Below are positions 38,669-46,684 of a stretch of DNA of 64,000 bases, in pieces. Position numbers and translations under genes: made by a program. Under the pieces are notes generated by a model, which worked only from the letters and a program-made list of their open reading frames with translations, did no database searches and was not told the DNA's origin. This DNA comes from Candidatus Tectomicrobia bacterium (lineage in GTDB: Bacteria > UBA8248), in NCBI GenBank assembly GCA_016192135.1, contig JACPUR010000017.1, positions 248,001-312,000 of the forward strand, written 5' to 3'. The number at the start of each line of letters is the position of its first letter. Position 1 is the stretch's first letter.

Positions 38669-38697
38669 AATTTAAGAGCCAGGCCGGGAGCGATCAA
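38669..38697 (-). promoter_or_regulatory. Promoter-like pair for the candidate minus-strand RNA
   Basis: Read on the minus strand: TTGATC at 38697-38692, 17-bp spacer, TAAATT at 38674-38669. Each hexamer matches consensus at 4 of 6. 38641-38880 is distinctly AT-rich compared with the genes around it, and beyond this pair and the mraZ promoter I see nothing there. Confidence 0.35.
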
Positions 38698-38888
38698 GGC
38701 CCCCGATCGAGATAACCTGCCCGTTTCTCCCACCGCGCCGCGTTGTTTTCGTAATTCATTTAGAATCAGTTTCTTAGATGAAATTCAGTCAGATGATTCG
38801 CCCTTTATTTCCCCTATGCATAAATGAGCCATAACTCTCATTTTCATCGGGAAATACCTGAATTGCAGTTAATTCCTTAAGAATTCCG

Positions 38889-38918
38889 TTGACACTCTTC
38901 TTGGCCGGGGGGTATATA
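38889..38918 (+). promoter_or_regulatory. Promoter of the division and cell wall cluster (Pmra)
   Basis: TTGACA at 38889-38894, 18-bp spacer, TATATA at 38913-38918, immediately upstream of the MraZ boxes. Likely main promoter for mraZ through ftsZ. Confidence 0.8.
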
Positions 38919-38930
38919 CGAAGGCATTAG

Positions 38931-38955
38931 TGGGGGAAAGTGGAATAATGTGGGG
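38931..38955 (+). promoter_or_regulatory. MraZ operator: three boxes in 10-bp register
   Basis: TGGGG at 38931-38935, TGGAA at 38941-38945 and TGGGG at 38951-38955, each separated by 5 bp. This is the TGGGN-N5 direct-repeat array bound by MraZ in other bacteria; the middle box deviates. The third box overlaps the ribosome binding site GGGGGAG of mraZ, so MraZ should autorepress the cluster. Confidence 0.8.
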
Positions 38956-38964
38956 GAGCCGCCC

Positions 38965-39411
38965 ATGCTCATCAGCTCCCACGCCGTATCCGTGGACGCG
39001 AAGGGGCGCGTCAGCATTCCCGCCCGCTTCAGGGAGTATCTGAGCTCCACATACGGCGACCAGCTGGTGCTGCTCGACATGGACAACTGCATCTTCGCCT
39101 ATCCCCTTGAGGAGTGGAGGCGAAGATTCAGCGAAAAATTTCGGGACCTGCCCACTTACCGCGAGGAGGTCCGCCGCTACCTCCGGCGAATGTACGGGCG
39201 GGCGATGCAGTGCGAGCTCGACAAGCAGGGGCGCATCCTCTTGCCGGGGCGCATCCGGGAGGCGGCGGGAATCCAGAAGGAGGCCGTCATCGTCGGCCTG
39301 GAGAACAAGTTTGAGATTTGGAGCCGGGAGCGATGGGAACAGCAGGGGGAGGGGCAGCCCGGCCAAGCCCAGGAGGCGGCGGAACAGGGCTTAATCGAAC
39401 TGGAGTTCTAA
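38965..39411 (+). CDS. mraZ: Transcriptional regulator MraZ
   Basis: 148 residues with two AbrB-like swapped-hairpin repeats, each with the MraZ signature (DAKGRVSIPARF near residue 11 and DKQGRILLPGRI near residue 89). It forms a ring that binds direct repeats in front of its own operon; such boxes are present just upstream. The ATG at 38965 has GGGGGAG 6 bp before it. A GTG at 38950 would add five residues and fall within the third box. The C-terminal tail is Gln/Glu/Ala-rich. Confidence 0.95.
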   Translation: MLISSHAVSVDAKGRVSIPARFREYLSSTYGDQLVLLDMDNCIFAYPLEEWRRRFSEKFRDLPTYREEVRRYLRRMYGRAMQCELDKQGRILLPGRIREAAGIQKEAVIVGLENKFEIWSRERWEQQGEGQPGQAQEAAEQGLIELEF

Positions 39412-39523
39412 CGCTGCTTCCCCGGGGGGGGGATCACCGTTGCTTACAGCGACCATTCCACGCGCGCTCATACACCAGGCGGCGGCCTTCGCCGGCCGGC
39501 GCCTGGCGGGACCGGACCGAGAC

Positions 39524-40441
39524 ATGATCGCGTCTCACGTTCCGGTCATGGTTCAGGAGGTGCTTCACTTCCTGGCGCCGGCACCGGGGGCTGTGTTCTT
39601 AGATTCTACCTTGGGCGGAGGGGGACACAGCCTTGCGTTGCTGGATGCGATTCAGCCATCGGGTGTGCTGATCGGCCTTGACCGGGACGGAGACGCGGTC
39701 CATCTCGCCCGCCGCCGCCTCGCGCGCTTCGGTCCCGCCGCCCACCTCCACCACGCGCACTTCCGCGAGCTCAAGCGGGTCGCGGCGGAGGAAGGCTACG
39801 AGGCGGTGGACGGTGTCCTGTTCGACCTCGGCATCTCCTCCATGCAGCTCGACACCCCGGGCCGGGGGTTCCGCTTCGACTCGCCAGATCCGCTCGATAT
39901 GCGCATGGACCGCCGCTCCGGGCTCACGGCCGCCGACCTGGTGAACGGCCTCCCGGAGGGCGAGCTGGCCGATCTCATCTATCAGTACGGTGAAGAGCGC
40001 CACTCCCGCGCCATCGCGCGGGCCATCGGGCGCGCCCGCGCGAGGAAGGCGGTCGAGAGCTGCGAGGAGCTCGCGGCGATCGTCTCGGCCGCCGCCCGCC
40101 GGGGCGGCGGCCGCGGGAGGGCGCGCATCCATCCGGCCACCCGGACCTTCCAGGCCCTGCGGATCGCGGTCAACCGCGAGCTCGACGATCTGGAGGCGGC
40201 CCTGCGCGACGCCGTGGATCTCCTCCGGCCGGGCGGGCGGCTGGCGGTCATCGCCTTCCACTCCCTCGAGGACCGCATCGTCAAGAACGTCATGCGGGAC
40301 CTCTCGGGGAAAGGCGAGGGGGCCCGCCTGCGGCTCCTGGCCAAGAAGGTCGTCCGGCCGGGCGAGGCCGAGGTGGCGGCCAACCCCCGCAGCCGCAGCG
40401 CGCGCCTGCGGGCGGCCGAGAAGCTCGAGGGCGAAGGATGA
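39524..40441 (+). CDS. rsmH: 16S rRNA (cytosine(1402)-N(4))-methyltransferase
   Basis: 305 residues, SAM-dependent methyltransferase (MraW). Landmarks are SHVPVMVQEVLHFL, STLGGGGHSLALL (SAM loop), GLDRDGDAV, FDLGISSMQLDTPGRGFRF and FHSLEDRIVK. The ATG at 39524 gives the normal family N-terminus. A TTG at 39440 in the same frame would add 28 residues that look unconserved. It overlaps ftsL by 4 bp. Confidence 0.95.
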   Translation: MIASHVPVMVQEVLHFLAPAPGAVFLDSTLGGGGHSLALLDAIQPSGVLIGLDRDGDAVHLARRRLARFGPAAHLHHAHFRELKRVAAEEGYEAVDGVLFDLGISSMQLDTPGRGFRFDSPDPLDMRMDRRSGLTAADLVNGLPEGELADLIYQYGEERHSRAIARAIGRARARKAVESCEELAAIVSAAARRGGGRGRARIHPATRTFQALRIAVNRELDDLEAALRDAVDLLRPGGRLAVIAFHSLEDRIVKNVMRDLSGKGEGARLRLLAKKVVRPGEAEVAANPRSRSARLRAAEKLEGEG

Positions 40442-40794
40442 GCCCCGCCGCGGCGGCCGGCCGCCTGCGGCGGGAGCGCCGCGGAGGCCTTTCCCGGGCC
40501 GCGGATAAGGAGTTCCCCCTCGTCCCGGCGGCGCTGTGGCTGGGCATGCTGGCCCTGAGCGCGCTCGCCCTGGTCTGGCCGCACCTGGAGATGGTCAAGC
40601 TGGGCTATGAGCTGACGCGGCTCGAGGCCGAGCGGGACCGGCTGATCCAGGAGGGCCGGGTGCTCCGGGTGGAGGAGGCGTCGCTGCGGCAGCTCGACCG
40701 CATCGAGTCGATCGCCCGCGCCAAGCTGAGCATGGTCTTCCCGGTGCCGGAGCAGATCGTCTACGTGAAGGTCCCGCCGGGGAACTGGCGGTAA
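40438..40794 (+). CDS. ftsL: Cell division protein FtsL
   Basis: 118 residues. A basic cytoplasmic N-terminus, one membrane segment (about 27-47, LVPAALWLGMLALSALALVW) and a periplasmic coiled coil (ELTRLEAERDRLIQEGRVLRVEEASL) fit FtsL, which with FtsB and FtsQ activates FtsWI. Identification rests on topology and position between rsmH and the PBP gene, because the family is poorly conserved. Overlaps rsmH as ATGA. Confidence 0.88.
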   Translation: MSPAAAAGRLRRERRGGLSRAADKEFPLVPAALWLGMLALSALALVWPHLEMVKLGYELTRLEAERDRLIQEGRVLRVEEASLRQLDRIESIARAKLSMVFPVPEQIVYVKVPPGNWR

Positions 40795-40819
40795 TGGATG
40801 TGGATCGTTCCTCCCGCCC

Positions 40820-42682
40820 ATGGCAGGAAGCGGGCTCGTGAGACAGGGCCACCTGCGCCGGCTGATCGCGTGCGGCGTCCTCGTGGGGCTCGGCTTCGCC
40901 GCGCTGGCGGTCAAGCTTTTCCTGATCCAGATACGCGACCGGGAGTTCCTGGTCGCTTTCGCGGAGCGGCAGCTCCGGCGGACGCTCGTCGTGAGGCCCA
41001 AGCGGGGGGAGATTCTCGACACACGGGGCCGGCCCCTTGCCGTGAGCGTGGAGGCGCCCTCCTTGTACGCGAACCCGCAGGAGATCGAGAACCCCCGCGA
41101 GGCGGCGGCCGCCTTGAGCCGGGCCCTCGGAATCCCCGGGCCGGAACTCGATCACAAGCTGAGCGGGGACAAGCGCTACGTCTGGCTCCAGCGCAAGATC
41201 AACCCGGAGGAGAAGCGCAGGGTCATGGAGCTCGAGATTGAAGGCCTGGGCTTCGCCACCGAGAGCCGGCGCTTCTATCCGAAGCGGGAGCTGGCCTCCT
41301 CGCTGCTCGGCTTCGTCGGGGTGGACGAGAAGGGGCTCTCGGGCGTGGAGCGGGCCTTCGAGGCCCAGATGGGCGGGCAGGCGGGGCGAGTGGAGATCGA
41401 GCGCGACGCCCGCGGCCGGTCCATTCATCCGGAGGCGCGGGTCCTTCGCTTCCCGCGGGCGGGGGCGGACGTCCGGCTGACCATCGACGAGGTGCTCCAG
41501 TTCATCGTGGAGAAGGAGCTCGCGGCCCAGGTGGCGCAGGTCGGGGCGCGGCGGGGCATCGGGGTCATGGTCGAACCCTCGAGCGGCCGGGTCTTGGCCA
41601 TGGCCTCCGTGCCGGGGTTCAACCCGAACGCCTACGAGCGCTACCCGGCCGACCGCTGGCGGGACGCCGTCCTGCAGGAGGTGTACGAGCCGGGTTCCAC
41701 CTTCAAGCTGATCACCGCCGCCGCCTACTTGGAAGCGGGCGGGGATTGGCGCAAAATGTTTTTCTGCGAAGAGGGGCTTCTGCGGGTCGGGGCAGGCTAT
41801 ACTCTCCGCGACCACAAGAAGTTTGGTTGGTTGTCCGCCGAGCAGGTGATCGTCCATTCCTCCAACATCGGCACCTACAAGATGGGCGCGGAGGCGGGGC
41901 CCGAGCGGCTTTACCGCATGGCCCGCCGCTTCGGCTTCGGCCAGGCCATCGACATCGGCTTGGCCGGACAGGCGGAGGGAATCCTCCGCCCGCCCGCCCG
42001 CTGGTCGGGCACCTCGGTTGCGGCCGTCTCCATCGGCCAGGAGGTGGGCGTGACCCCGCTCCAGATGGTCATGATGGCCGCGGCCATCGCCAACGGCGGA
42101 ATGATGCCCGGGGCGCGCCTCGTCGAGGACGTGGAGCAGGACGGCCAGCCCCTGTGGCACCCGGCCCGGCGGGAGCCGCGGCGGGTGCTCGGCGCCCGCA
42201 CGGCGGCCGTGCTGGCCCAGACCATGCGGAAGGTCGTGGCCGAGGGGAGCGGAGGACAGGCCGAGGTGCCGGGATACTGGGCGGCGGGGAAGACGGGGAC
42301 GGCCCAGAAGCTCGACCGGGAGACCAAGACCTACAGCCGGAGCAAGTTCGTCATGTCGTTCGTGGGCTTCGTCCCCTTCAAGGACCCGCGCCTGGCGCTG
42401 CTGGTGATCATCGACGAGGGCCGGGGAAGAGAGGGCGCGTGGGGCGGTTCCGTGGCGGCGCCGGCGTGGCGGCGGATCGCCTGGCAGTCCCTTCGCTACC
42501 TCCGGGTTCCGCCCGAGGGGGCGAGGGTGCTGGAGGCCGCCGGGCAGGCGCCCGAAGCCCCGCTTCCGGTATCCTCCAAGGGTTTCTCGTTCGGCGAAAA
42601 AGTATCCTCGCTGGCCCGGACGGTTCACCACGTTCTTCATGGTTCCGCCTCCGCCCCCTCACCAGAGGAGCGCGGGCATTGA
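40820..42682 (+). CDS. ftsI: Septal peptidoglycan transpeptidase (penicillin-binding protein 3, FtsI)
   Basis: 620 residues, class B PBP. One N-terminal membrane anchor (about 13-35). The dimerisation/pedestal domain contains RGEILDTRGRPLA. The transpeptidase has Ser293-Thr-Phe-Lys296 (PGSTFKLI), Ser346-Ser-Asn348, and Lys490-Thr-Gly-Thr493. It crosslinks septal peptidoglycan together with FtsW. No PASTA domains. An alternative upstream start in the 25-bp gap to ftsL is not needed. Confidence 0.96.
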   Translation: MAGSGLVRQGHLRRLIACGVLVGLGFAALAVKLFLIQIRDREFLVAFAERQLRRTLVVRPKRGEILDTRGRPLAVSVEAPSLYANPQEIENPREAAAALSRALGIPGPELDHKLSGDKRYVWLQRKINPEEKRRVMELEIEGLGFATESRRFYPKRELASSLLGFVGVDEKGLSGVERAFEAQMGGQAGRVEIERDARGRSIHPEARVLRFPRAGADVRLTIDEVLQFIVEKELAAQVAQVGARRGIGVMVEPSSGRVLAMASVPGFNPNAYERYPADRWRDAVLQEVYEPGSTFKLITAAAYLEAGGDWRKMFFCEEGLLRVGAGYTLRDHKKFGWLSAEQVIVHSSNIGTYKMGAEAGPERLYRMARRFGFGQAIDIGLAGQAEGILRPPARWSGTSVAAVSIGQEVGVTPLQMVMMAAAIANGGMMPGARLVEDVEQDGQPLWHPARREPRRVLGARTAAVLAQTMRKVVAEGSGGQAEVPGYWAAGKTGTAQKLDRETKTYSRSKFVMSFVGFVPFKDPRLALLVIIDEGRGREGAWGGSVAAPAWRRIAWQSLRYLRVPPEGARVLEAAGQAPEAPLPVSSKGFSFGEKVSSLARTVHHVLHGSASAPSPEERGH

Positions 42683-44190
42683 GCCCGGCGACGATGGCCG
42701 ACCGGAAGGTACATTCATTCCTGGAGCTGGCCCGAGCGGTGCCGCGCGCCCAGGCGCGGGGCGGGGAAGGCCTGGAGATCGGCGGCGTGGCCTACGACTC
42801 GCGCCGGGTCTCGCCCGGAGATCTGTTCGTGGCCGTGCGCGGCTTCCAGTCGGATGGCCATCTGTTCGCCGCCGAGGCGGTGAAGGCGGGAGCGGCCGCC
42901 CTCGCGCTGGAGCGCGAGGTGGAGGGCGTCCCGGCGGAAGTCCCGCGCCTCATGGTCCCCTCGGGCCGGGAGGCCCTGGCCCTGCTGGCGGACGCCTTCT
43001 ACGGGCACCCCACCGGCTCGCTGTCGCTCGTGGGCGTGACGGGGACCAACGGAAAGACCACCACCGCCTTCCTGATCGAGTCCGTCCTCCGGGCGTCGGG
43101 CCGGCGGACCGGGCTGCTGGGGACCATCCACTACCGCATCGGCGACCGCGTCATGGAGCAGCCCCGCACCACCCCCGAGGCCCCCGACCTTCAGGCGTTC
43201 CTGAGCGAGGTCCTGGAAGCGGGCGGGACCCACGCGGTGATGGAAGTCTCCAGCCACGGCATCGCGCTGGAGCGGGTCAAGGGCTCGGAGTTCGCGTCGG
43301 TGGTCTTCACCAACCTGACCCAGGACCATCTCGACTTCCACGGGGACATGGAAGCCTATTACCGCGCCAAGCTGGCTCTGTTCACCGAGGGCCCTCCGGG
43401 GGCGTCCGTCATCAACGTGGACGATTCATACGGCCGTCGGATCGCCGGGGAGGCCCGCGGCGACCTCTGGCGATACGCGATTGAGGAGAAGGGCGCGGAG
43501 GTGAGCGCGCGGGAGGTCGCGCTCTCGGCCGAGGGGATGCGTTTCGAGCTGGCGCACCCGTGGGGCCGGACGCGCATCGAGACTTCCCTCATCGGACGGC
43601 ACAACGTGAGCAACATCCTCGCCGCCTCGGCGGCCTGCTTCTCGCTGGGGCTTCCGGCGGAGGAGATCGCGCGCGGCGTCCGCGCCCTCTCCGCGGTACC
43701 GGGCCGGTTCGAGCGGGTGAGCCTCGGCCAGCCCTTCCTCGTCGTGGTGGATTACGCCCACACCGAGGACGCCCTGCAGCGCGTGCTGGAGTTCGCCCGG
43801 CCCATCACCCGGGGGAGGCTCCTCACGCTGATGGGATGCGGCGGAGACCGGGATCGCCGGAAGCGCCCGCTCATGGCCGCGGCGGCCGTTCGGGCGAGCG
43901 ACTGGGTGGTGATGACCTCGGACAACCCGCGCACCGAGGACCCCGCCGCCATCCTGCGGGAGGTCGAGGCGGGAGTGGACCGGGTGCCCGGCGGGCGCGC
44001 CCGGGCGCGCTCCATCGTGGACCGGCGCGAGGCCATCCGCGCCATCGTCGCCGAGGCCCGGCCCGGGGACACGGTGGTCATCGCCGGGAAGGGGCACGAA
44101 ACGTATCAGATCGTGGGGCGGGAGCGCTTCCCCTTCGACGACCGCGAGGAAGTGCGGGCGGCGCTCCGTCTCCTGGGGCACGGAAAGTGA
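42679..44190 (+). CDS. murE: UDP-MurNAc-L-Ala-D-Glu:meso-DAP ligase
   Basis: 503 residues from a TTG at 42679 (498 from the ATG at 42694). The ATP loop is VTGTNGKTTTAFL, then VMEVSSHGIAL and TNLTQDHLDFHG. The specificity motif DNPRTEDP is the DNPR type that accepts meso-diaminopimelate. I prefer the TTG because GAGGAG lies 8 bp before it and it overlaps the ftsI stop, while the ATG has no ribosome binding site. It adds the third residue of the stem peptide in the cytoplasm. Confidence 0.95.
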   Translation: MSPATMADRKVHSFLELARAVPRAQARGGEGLEIGGVAYDSRRVSPGDLFVAVRGFQSDGHLFAAEAVKAGAAALALEREVEGVPAEVPRLMVPSGREALALLADAFYGHPTGSLSLVGVTGTNGKTTTAFLIESVLRASGRRTGLLGTIHYRIGDRVMEQPRTTPEAPDLQAFLSEVLEAGGTHAVMEVSSHGIALERVKGSEFASVVFTNLTQDHLDFHGDMEAYYRAKLALFTEGPPGASVINVDDSYGRRIAGEARGDLWRYAIEEKGAEVSAREVALSAEGMRFELAHPWGRTRIETSLIGRHNVSNILAASAACFSLGLPAEEIARGVRALSAVPGRFERVSLGQPFLVVVDYAHTEDALQRVLEFARPITRGRLLTLMGCGGDRDRRKRPLMAAAAVRASDWVVMTSDNPRTEDPAAILREVEAGVDRVPGGRARARSIVDRREAIRAIVAEARPGDTVVIAGKGHETYQIVGRERFPFDDREEVRAALRLLGHGK

Positions 44191-45599
44191 GCGAGGGAAT
44201 CGCCGTGGCCATGTTCACCGCAGCGCAGATCGCCCGGGCCGTGGGCGGCCGCGTGGCGCGCGGAAGCGAGGGGATGGAGGCCTCGGGCGTGAGCACCGAC
44301 AGCCGCACCCTCGCGCCCGGCGAGCTCTTCATCCCTCTCACGGGCCCGAACTTCGACGGCCACGACTTCATCGGGAGGGCGGCCGCCGCCGGCGCGGCGG
44401 GCGTCATCGTCCAGCGGGGCCGCTCCACCCCCTCCTTGGATGGGATCTTCGCCATCGAAGTGGAGGATACCCTCCGGGCGCTGGGAGACCTCGCCCGCTT
44501 CCACCGCGAGAGGCACGACATCCTGGCCGCCGCCGTCACCGGCAGCAACGGCAAGACCACCACGAAGGAGATGCTCGCCTCAATCTTTTCCCTGGGGGCC
44601 GAGACGCTGAAGAGCGAGGGGAACCTGAACAACCTGGTGGGACTCCCGCACCAAGTGCTGCGCCTGCTGCCCGAGCACTCCCGCGCGGTCTTCGAGATGA
44701 GGATGAACCAGCCGGGCGAGATCCGGCGCCTGGCCGAGATCGCGCTCCCCCGGATTGGGGTCATCACCAACGTCGCCCCCGCCCATCTCGAGGGCCTGGG
44801 ATCCATCGAGGCGGTGCGCGAGGCGAAGGGGGAGCTGCTCGAGGCCATGGGCGCGAAGGGGCGGGCGGCGCTGAGCGGAGAGGATTCCCACAGCCGCCTC
44901 CTCGCCCGGCGCTTCCGCGAGGCGGGGGGGGAGGTCCTCACATTCGGGTTCTCGGCGGACTGCGGCGTGCGCGGGAGCGACATTCGTGTGTCGGCGGGGG
45001 AGGGTACCCGGTTCGCCCTTCACGCCGGGGGACGGGAGGCCCGGGTCCGTCTCCCCGGCCTGGGCCGCCACAACGTGCTGAACGCCCTCGCGGCGGCGGC
45101 GGCGGCTTCGCTCGCGGGCTGCCCCATGGACGAGATCGCGCGGGGGCTGGAGAGGGCCGCGCCGCCCAAGATGCGGCTCGAGGTCCGGCCCCTCCCGCGC
45201 TGGGAAGGCTGCTCCCTCATCGACGACGCCTATAACGCGAACCCGGCCTCGATGCTCCAGGCGCTGGAGACGGCCGCCCAGCTCCGGGGGGAGGCCCGTC
45301 TCTTCGCCGTCCTCGGTGACATGAAGGAGCTTGGAGCCTACGCCGAGGAGGCGCACCGGGAGCTGGGCCGGGCGGCGGCCCGGCTGGCGGACGGCCTGGC
45401 GGGCGTCGGCCCGATGATGGCCCTCGCGGTGGAGGAGGCGCGCCGCGCCGGCCTGCCGCCGGAGCGGGCGCGCCGGTTCGAGGCGCCTGCCGAGGCGTCC
45501 GCCTGGGTGGCGCGCTGCCTCAAGCCGGGCGACTGGGTGCTGGTCAAAGGCTCCCGTTCGATGCGGATGGAGCGGGCGGCGGAGGCCTTGGAGGGCTGA
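44187..45599 (+). CDS. murF: UDP-MurNAc-tripeptide:D-Ala-D-Ala ligase
   Basis: 470 residues. Mur ligase that adds D-Ala-D-Ala to complete the pentapeptide. Landmarks are VSTDSRTLAPGELFIPLTGPNFDGHDF, the ATP loop VTGSNGKTTTKEM, SEGNLNNLVGLP, and IDDAYNANPASM. GTG start overlapping murE; an internal ATG at 44211 is possible. Its substrate maker ddl is not in this cluster. Confidence 0.96.
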   Translation: MSEGIAVAMFTAAQIARAVGGRVARGSEGMEASGVSTDSRTLAPGELFIPLTGPNFDGHDFIGRAAAAGAAGVIVQRGRSTPSLDGIFAIEVEDTLRALGDLARFHRERHDILAAAVTGSNGKTTTKEMLASIFSLGAETLKSEGNLNNLVGLPHQVLRLLPEHSRAVFEMRMNQPGEIRRLAEIALPRIGVITNVAPAHLEGLGSIEAVREAKGELLEAMGAKGRAALSGEDSHSRLLARRFREAGGEVLTFGFSADCGVRGSDIRVSAGEGTRFALHAGGREARVRLPGLGRHNVLNALAAAAAASLAGCPMDEIARGLERAAPPKMRLEVRPLPRWEGCSLIDDAYNANPASMLQALETAAQLRGEARLFAVLGDMKELGAYAEEAHRELGRAAARLADGLAGVGPMMALAVEEARRAGLPPERARRFEAPAEASAWVARCLKPGDWVLVKGSRSMRMERAAEALEG

Positions 45600-46684
45600 T
45601 GCTTTACTCCCTGTTCGTGGGGCTGAGCGACACCGTCTCGATCTTCCAGGTGTTCCGGTTCATCACGTTCCGGACCGCGCTGGCGGCTTTCACGGCCCTG
45701 CTCATGTGCCTTCTGCTCGGGCCTCACCTCATCCGCGCCCTGCGGAAGTTCCAGATCGGGGAGGAGATCCGCCAGGACGGGCCGAAGAGCCACTTCTCGA
45801 AGAAGGGCACGCCGACGATGGGCGGCCTCCTCATCCTCGCCTCCATCATCCTTCCTACCCTTTTGTGGACCGACCTGAGCCTTCGCCTCGTCTGGCTCAT
45901 CCTCTTCGCGACGGCGGCGTTCGGGTTCCTCGGGTTCGTGGACGACTACAAAAAGGTCATCCTGAAGGACAAGAAGGGCGTCCCGCCTTCCCGGAAGTTC
46001 CTCTTCCAGGGCCTCATCGGGCTGGCCATCGGGGCGGCGCTCTACACCGGCTGGGCCGTGCCGCAGTTCAAGCCGGTGGTGATGTTCCCCTTCTTCAAGA
46101 ACCTCCAGCCCGACATCGGCGCGTGGTTCATCCTCTATGCGGCGGTGGTGATCGTCGCCACGAGCAACGCCGTCAACCTGACCGACGGCCTCGACGGGCT
46201 GGCCATCGGGCCCTTCATGATCGCGTCGGGCGCCTACCTGGTGTTCAGCTACGTGGCCGGCCACGCGGTGATCTCGAAGTACCTCCTGATCCTCCCCGTG
46301 CGCGGCGGGGGGGAGCTCGCGGTCGTCTGCGGCGCCATGGTGGGGGCCGGCCTGGGGTTCCTGTGGTTCAACGCCTATCCCGCCCAGGTCTTCATGGGGG
46401 ACGTGGGCGCCCTCCCGCTCGGCGCCGTCCTCGCGACCATCGCCCTCGCCATCAAGCAGGAGCTTCTCCTGTTCCTGGTGGGCGGGTTGTTCGTGCTCGA
46501 GGCGCTATCGGTCATCCTGCAGGTCCTCTCCTTCAAGACGACGGGCCAGCGGATCTTCCGCATGGCCCCCCTCCACCATCACTTCGAGGAGAAGGGCTGG
46601 GTGGAGCCCAAGGTGACGGTGCGCTTCTGGATCGTGGCGGTGCTGCTCGCTCTGCTGAGCCTGAGCACGCTGAAGCTGAGATGA
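45599..46684 (+). CDS. mraY: Phospho-MurNAc-pentapeptide transferase
   Basis: 361 residues, integral membrane enzyme that attaches the MurNAc-pentapeptide to undecaprenyl phosphate (lipid I). About ten membrane helices. Conserved cytoplasmic loops are KKGTPTMGGLLIL, LGFVDDYKKV (the DDYKK motif), NAVNLTDGLDGLAIG, FMGDVGALPLG and the C-terminal MAPLHHHFE. The ATG overlaps the murF stop by 1 bp. Normal length. Confidence 0.97.
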   Translation: MLYSLFVGLSDTVSIFQVFRFITFRTALAAFTALLMCLLLGPHLIRALRKFQIGEEIRQDGPKSHFSKKGTPTMGGLLILASIILPTLLWTDLSLRLVWLILFATAAFGFLGFVDDYKKVILKDKKGVPPSRKFLFQGLIGLAIGAALYTGWAVPQFKPVVMFPFFKNLQPDIGAWFILYAAVVIVATSNAVNLTDGLDGLAIGPFMIASGAYLVFSYVAGHAVISKYLLILPVRGGGELAVVCGAMVGAGLGFLWFNAYPAQVFMGDVGALPLGAVLATIALAIKQELLLFLVGGLFVLEALSVILQVLSFKTTGQRIFRMAPLHHHFEEKGWVEPKVTVRFWIVAVLLALLSLSTLKLR

